Assembly: GCA_013003805.1 (NCBI GenBank)
Contig: JABDII010000268.1
Location: 1 to 22,768, forward strand
From: Gemmatimonadales bacterium
GTDB taxonomy: Bacteria; Gemmatimonadota; Gemmatimonadetes; Gemmatimonadales; GWC2-71-9
Length of the DNA stretch: 22,768 nucleotides
Reading direction: 5' to 3'
A model generated the notes under the pieces. That model saw only the letters and a program-made list of their open reading frames with translations, ran no database searches and had not been told where the DNA came from. The number at the start of each line of letters is the position of its first letter. The stretch's first letter is position 1. The position numbers and the translations under genes are program-made. This document shows positions 21,029 to 22,768 of this stretch, piece by piece.

Positions 21029-22768
21029 CTAGACGCCAGCGGTCACTTTCGGCGTCCACTCCGTGATATATCCGGCTAGAGCACTCGCGGCCGTGGTATA
21101 GGGGCTCGCGAGGTACAGTTGGCCCGGTCCCGAGCGGCCGGGGAAGTTCCGGTTGATGGCGCTAATGGTCACGGTCTCAGTGTCGTATGACACACCCGGG
21201 CCGGCATTGATGCACGCTCCGCACGACGGCTCGATGATCTCGGCACCAACCGCCTCGAAGGTCGAGATGTAGCCCCGCTGTTCCGCATACCGCTTGACGT
21301 CCTGACTTCCAAACTGGATGTAGAACCGCACCTCGGAGTGTATTCGCTGGCCGAGATCGGCAGCTTCTCGGAGAACGCGGGCGTACATGTCCATGTCTTC
21401 CTTCTTTCCAGCCGTGCAGCTTCCCGCGTAGGCGATATCGACCGTGATGCGCTCGCCCAACTCCTCGATGAACAGCCCGTTCCCAGGGTCGCCCGGCAAG
21501 GCGATCATCGGCCGCAGGCGGGCTGCGTCGATCTCGATGACCTCTTCGTACTGGGCGTCGGGATCGGACGCGAGCCCTTCGAGGAGAGGCTCGACTTCTG
21601 CCCGATTCATGCCTCGCTCGTGTACCAGGTACTCGACGGTAGTCTCGTCCGGCCCGACGATACCGGTGAACGCGCCGACCTCGGCCGCCATGTTCGTCAT
21701 GGTGGCGCGCTCGTCGATGGACAGGGCCTCGACTGCGGACCCAGCGTATTCGACGATCTTGCCGATCGCGTAACCGTTCTTGACGTATGGCTGCCGCAAG
21801 ATCTGCAGCATGAAATCCTTCGCGGTTACGTTTCCGGGCTTTTCACCGTTGACCCGGACCAAGACCGACGGTGGGACCTTGATCCGCACATCCTTGGTGA
21901 GCCAGGAATTGAAAATGGCGGTTGTGCCCACCCCGAACGCCACACATCCTATGGCCCCACTGTGGGGTGTGTGGCTGTCGCTGCCGATAATCACGTGACC
22001 CGGAAGCGCATGCTGCTCGAGCATCTTGGAATGGCAGATAGCTTCCGATCCCCGGACGGCCATGTTGCGTCCGAGCCGTGGCAACTCGCCGTAGAGCTTG
22101 ATGCCCTGCGCAGCCGCGAAGTCCTCTTGCTGGCTCTTCAGTTCCAGCGCCAGATCGAGCAGCCCCTCGGCTTTTCGCTCGTCGGTCATGGCCAGTTCGA
22201 GGAAGGTCAGATGGTCACGGAAGAAGAAGATCGACTCCGGATCGATCACCTTTTCGTCAGGCCCCACCGAACTTCGCCAGAAAATGGCGGCCATCGGTGT
22301 CACGTACTCATGACTGAAGCGGATGTCGGTGCGTACAAACCCCTCATCGCCTGGTTGGACGGCCGGTAGCCCGATCCGGTTGGCCTCGAGATCCGTGACC
22401 CAGTGCCGGGCGAGAATCTTCTCAGCCAGGGTCATCGGCCGAAGTGGAGTGGTAATGGTTGGAACGGACACAGTGCCCTGCACGCGTGCCACGTTGTATT
22501 GAAAGAGACCCCCGTGCTCGATGATGCCACGGGTGATTTCACCTTCACCCTCGGTAAACACGCTCAGCGGGATGGCCTCTCCTCGGCGAATCCGGTCGAT
22601 CACGGAGAAATCGGTGGTGGTCAGGACACCGAGGTTCTGGCAGTTCTCTCGATAGATGCGCTCGATGTTTTCGGCGATCACGAGCCGGACCCCAGCGCAC
22701 ATTTCCGCGTACGGGGACGCTTCCCGACTCGATCCCTTGCCCCGGCGCTTGCCGCTCACGGACACGAC
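21029..22768 (-). CDS. Aconitase-superfamily hydratase with N-terminal swivel domain (5' end outside window)
   Basis: 580 codons of a larger gene whose start lies beyond the window; the frame is open to the edge and a GTG at 22765 is only an apparent start. Numbering from that GTG, the swivel (LeuD-like) domain is seen first: GSSREASPYAE (11-21), LVIAENIERIYRENCQNLGV and IIEHGGLFQYN. The catalytic domains follow, with GSDSHTPHSGAIGC (261-274), GSCTAGKKED and EPSCGACINAGPG; Cys450, Cys515 and Cys518 should ligate the 4Fe-4S cluster. Swivel-before-catalytic is the order of AcnB rather than mitochondrial-type aconitase, but the rest does not let me tell aconitase from homoaconitase or isopropylmalate-type hydratases. 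Citrate-isocitrate conversion is the likeliest role. Confidence 0.85.
   Translation of the reverse strand, partial: VVSVSGKRRGKGSSREASPYAEMCAGVRLVIAENIERIYRENCQNLGVLTTTDFSVIDRIRRGEAIPLSVFTEGEGEITRGIIEHGGLFQYNVARVQGTVSVPTITTPLRPMTLAEKILARHWVTDLEANRIGLPAVQPGDEGFVRTDIRFSHEYVTPMAAIFWRSSVGPDEKVIDPESIFFFRDHLTFLELAMTDERKAEGLLDLALELKSQQEDFAAAQGIKLYGELPRLGRNMAVRGSEAICHSKMLEQHALPGHVIIGSDSHTPHSGAIGCVAFGVGTTAIFNSWLTKDVRIKVPPSVLVRVNGEKPGNVTAKDFMLQILRQPYVKNGYAIGKIVEYAGSAVEALSIDERATMTNMAAEVGAFTGIVGPDETTVEYLVHERGMNRAEVEPLLEGLASDPDAQYEEVIEIDAARLRPMIALPGDPGNGLFIEELGERITVDIAYAGSCTAGKKEDMDMYARVLREAADLGQRIHSEVRFYIQFGSQDVKRYAEQRGYISTFEAVGAEIIEPSCGACINAGPGVSYDTETVTISAINRNFPGRSGPGQLYLASPYTTAASALAGYITEWTPKVTAGV

Noticed and set aside
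21338..22369. A 343-codon plus-strand frame inside the aconitase gene
   Set aside because: Antisense shadow of a clearly conserved enzyme; no family resemblance or SD.

Overview
The window reads as about 22.8 kb of GC-rich chromosome from a Gram-negative bacterium. Gram-negative is supported by an Omp85-like outer-membrane barrel, a lipoprotein and several signal peptides. The long (403-residue) IspH, the barrel protein and the overall gene style suggest Gemmatimonadota or a relative, but this is a guess from pattern recall, not a proven assignment. Coding density is very high. No insertion sequence, prophage, CRISPR array, rRNA or tRNA is visible, and no stretch over 300 bases lacks a gene once the selenoprotein gene at 17943-18173 is counted.

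Layout. 50-3651 (+): a DNA repair pair, 3-methyladenine glycosylase I followed by a DnaE2-like C-family polymerase. 3656-3919 (-): dodecin with its terminator. 4139-5089 (+): a DUF72 protein. 5081-9989 (-): a probable operon reading PAS-Fis regulator, Omp85-like protein, acyl-CoA thioesterase, lipoprotein, IspH. Its candidate promoter lies at 10036-10064, and a TetR regulator is divergent from it. 10728-13319 (-): a DEAH/HrpB-like helicase. 13463-13954 (-): a secreted Tyr/Arg/His-rich protein. 14193-16867 (+): a QueD/PTPS-family enzyme followed by pabB and pabA, i.e. pterin and para-aminobenzoate (folate) supply. 16864-18173 (-): a phosphofructokinase preceded by a SelW/Rdx-type gene with an in-frame UGA. 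18256-19560 (+): a second, PPi-type phosphofructokinase, divergent from the first. 19753-21018 (+): a secreted DUF4015 protein. 21029-22768 (-): an aconitase-superfamily enzyme cut off by the window edge.

The most notable result is the 76-codon gene at 17943-18173. Read through an in-frame TGA, it encodes a complete Rdx/SelW-family protein with a Cys-Val-Val-Sec motif. A hairpin with a GGUCU apical loop follows the UGA at the distance expected of a bacterial SECIS. Conventional gene calling would miss or truncate it. Other points: two phosphofructokinases with different active-site signatures flank this gene; the PTPS-family enzyme carries both the QueD Cys and the PTPS-III Glu next to pabBA; and three convergent gene pairs overlap at their stop codons, two of them on palindromic TTAA or CTAG.
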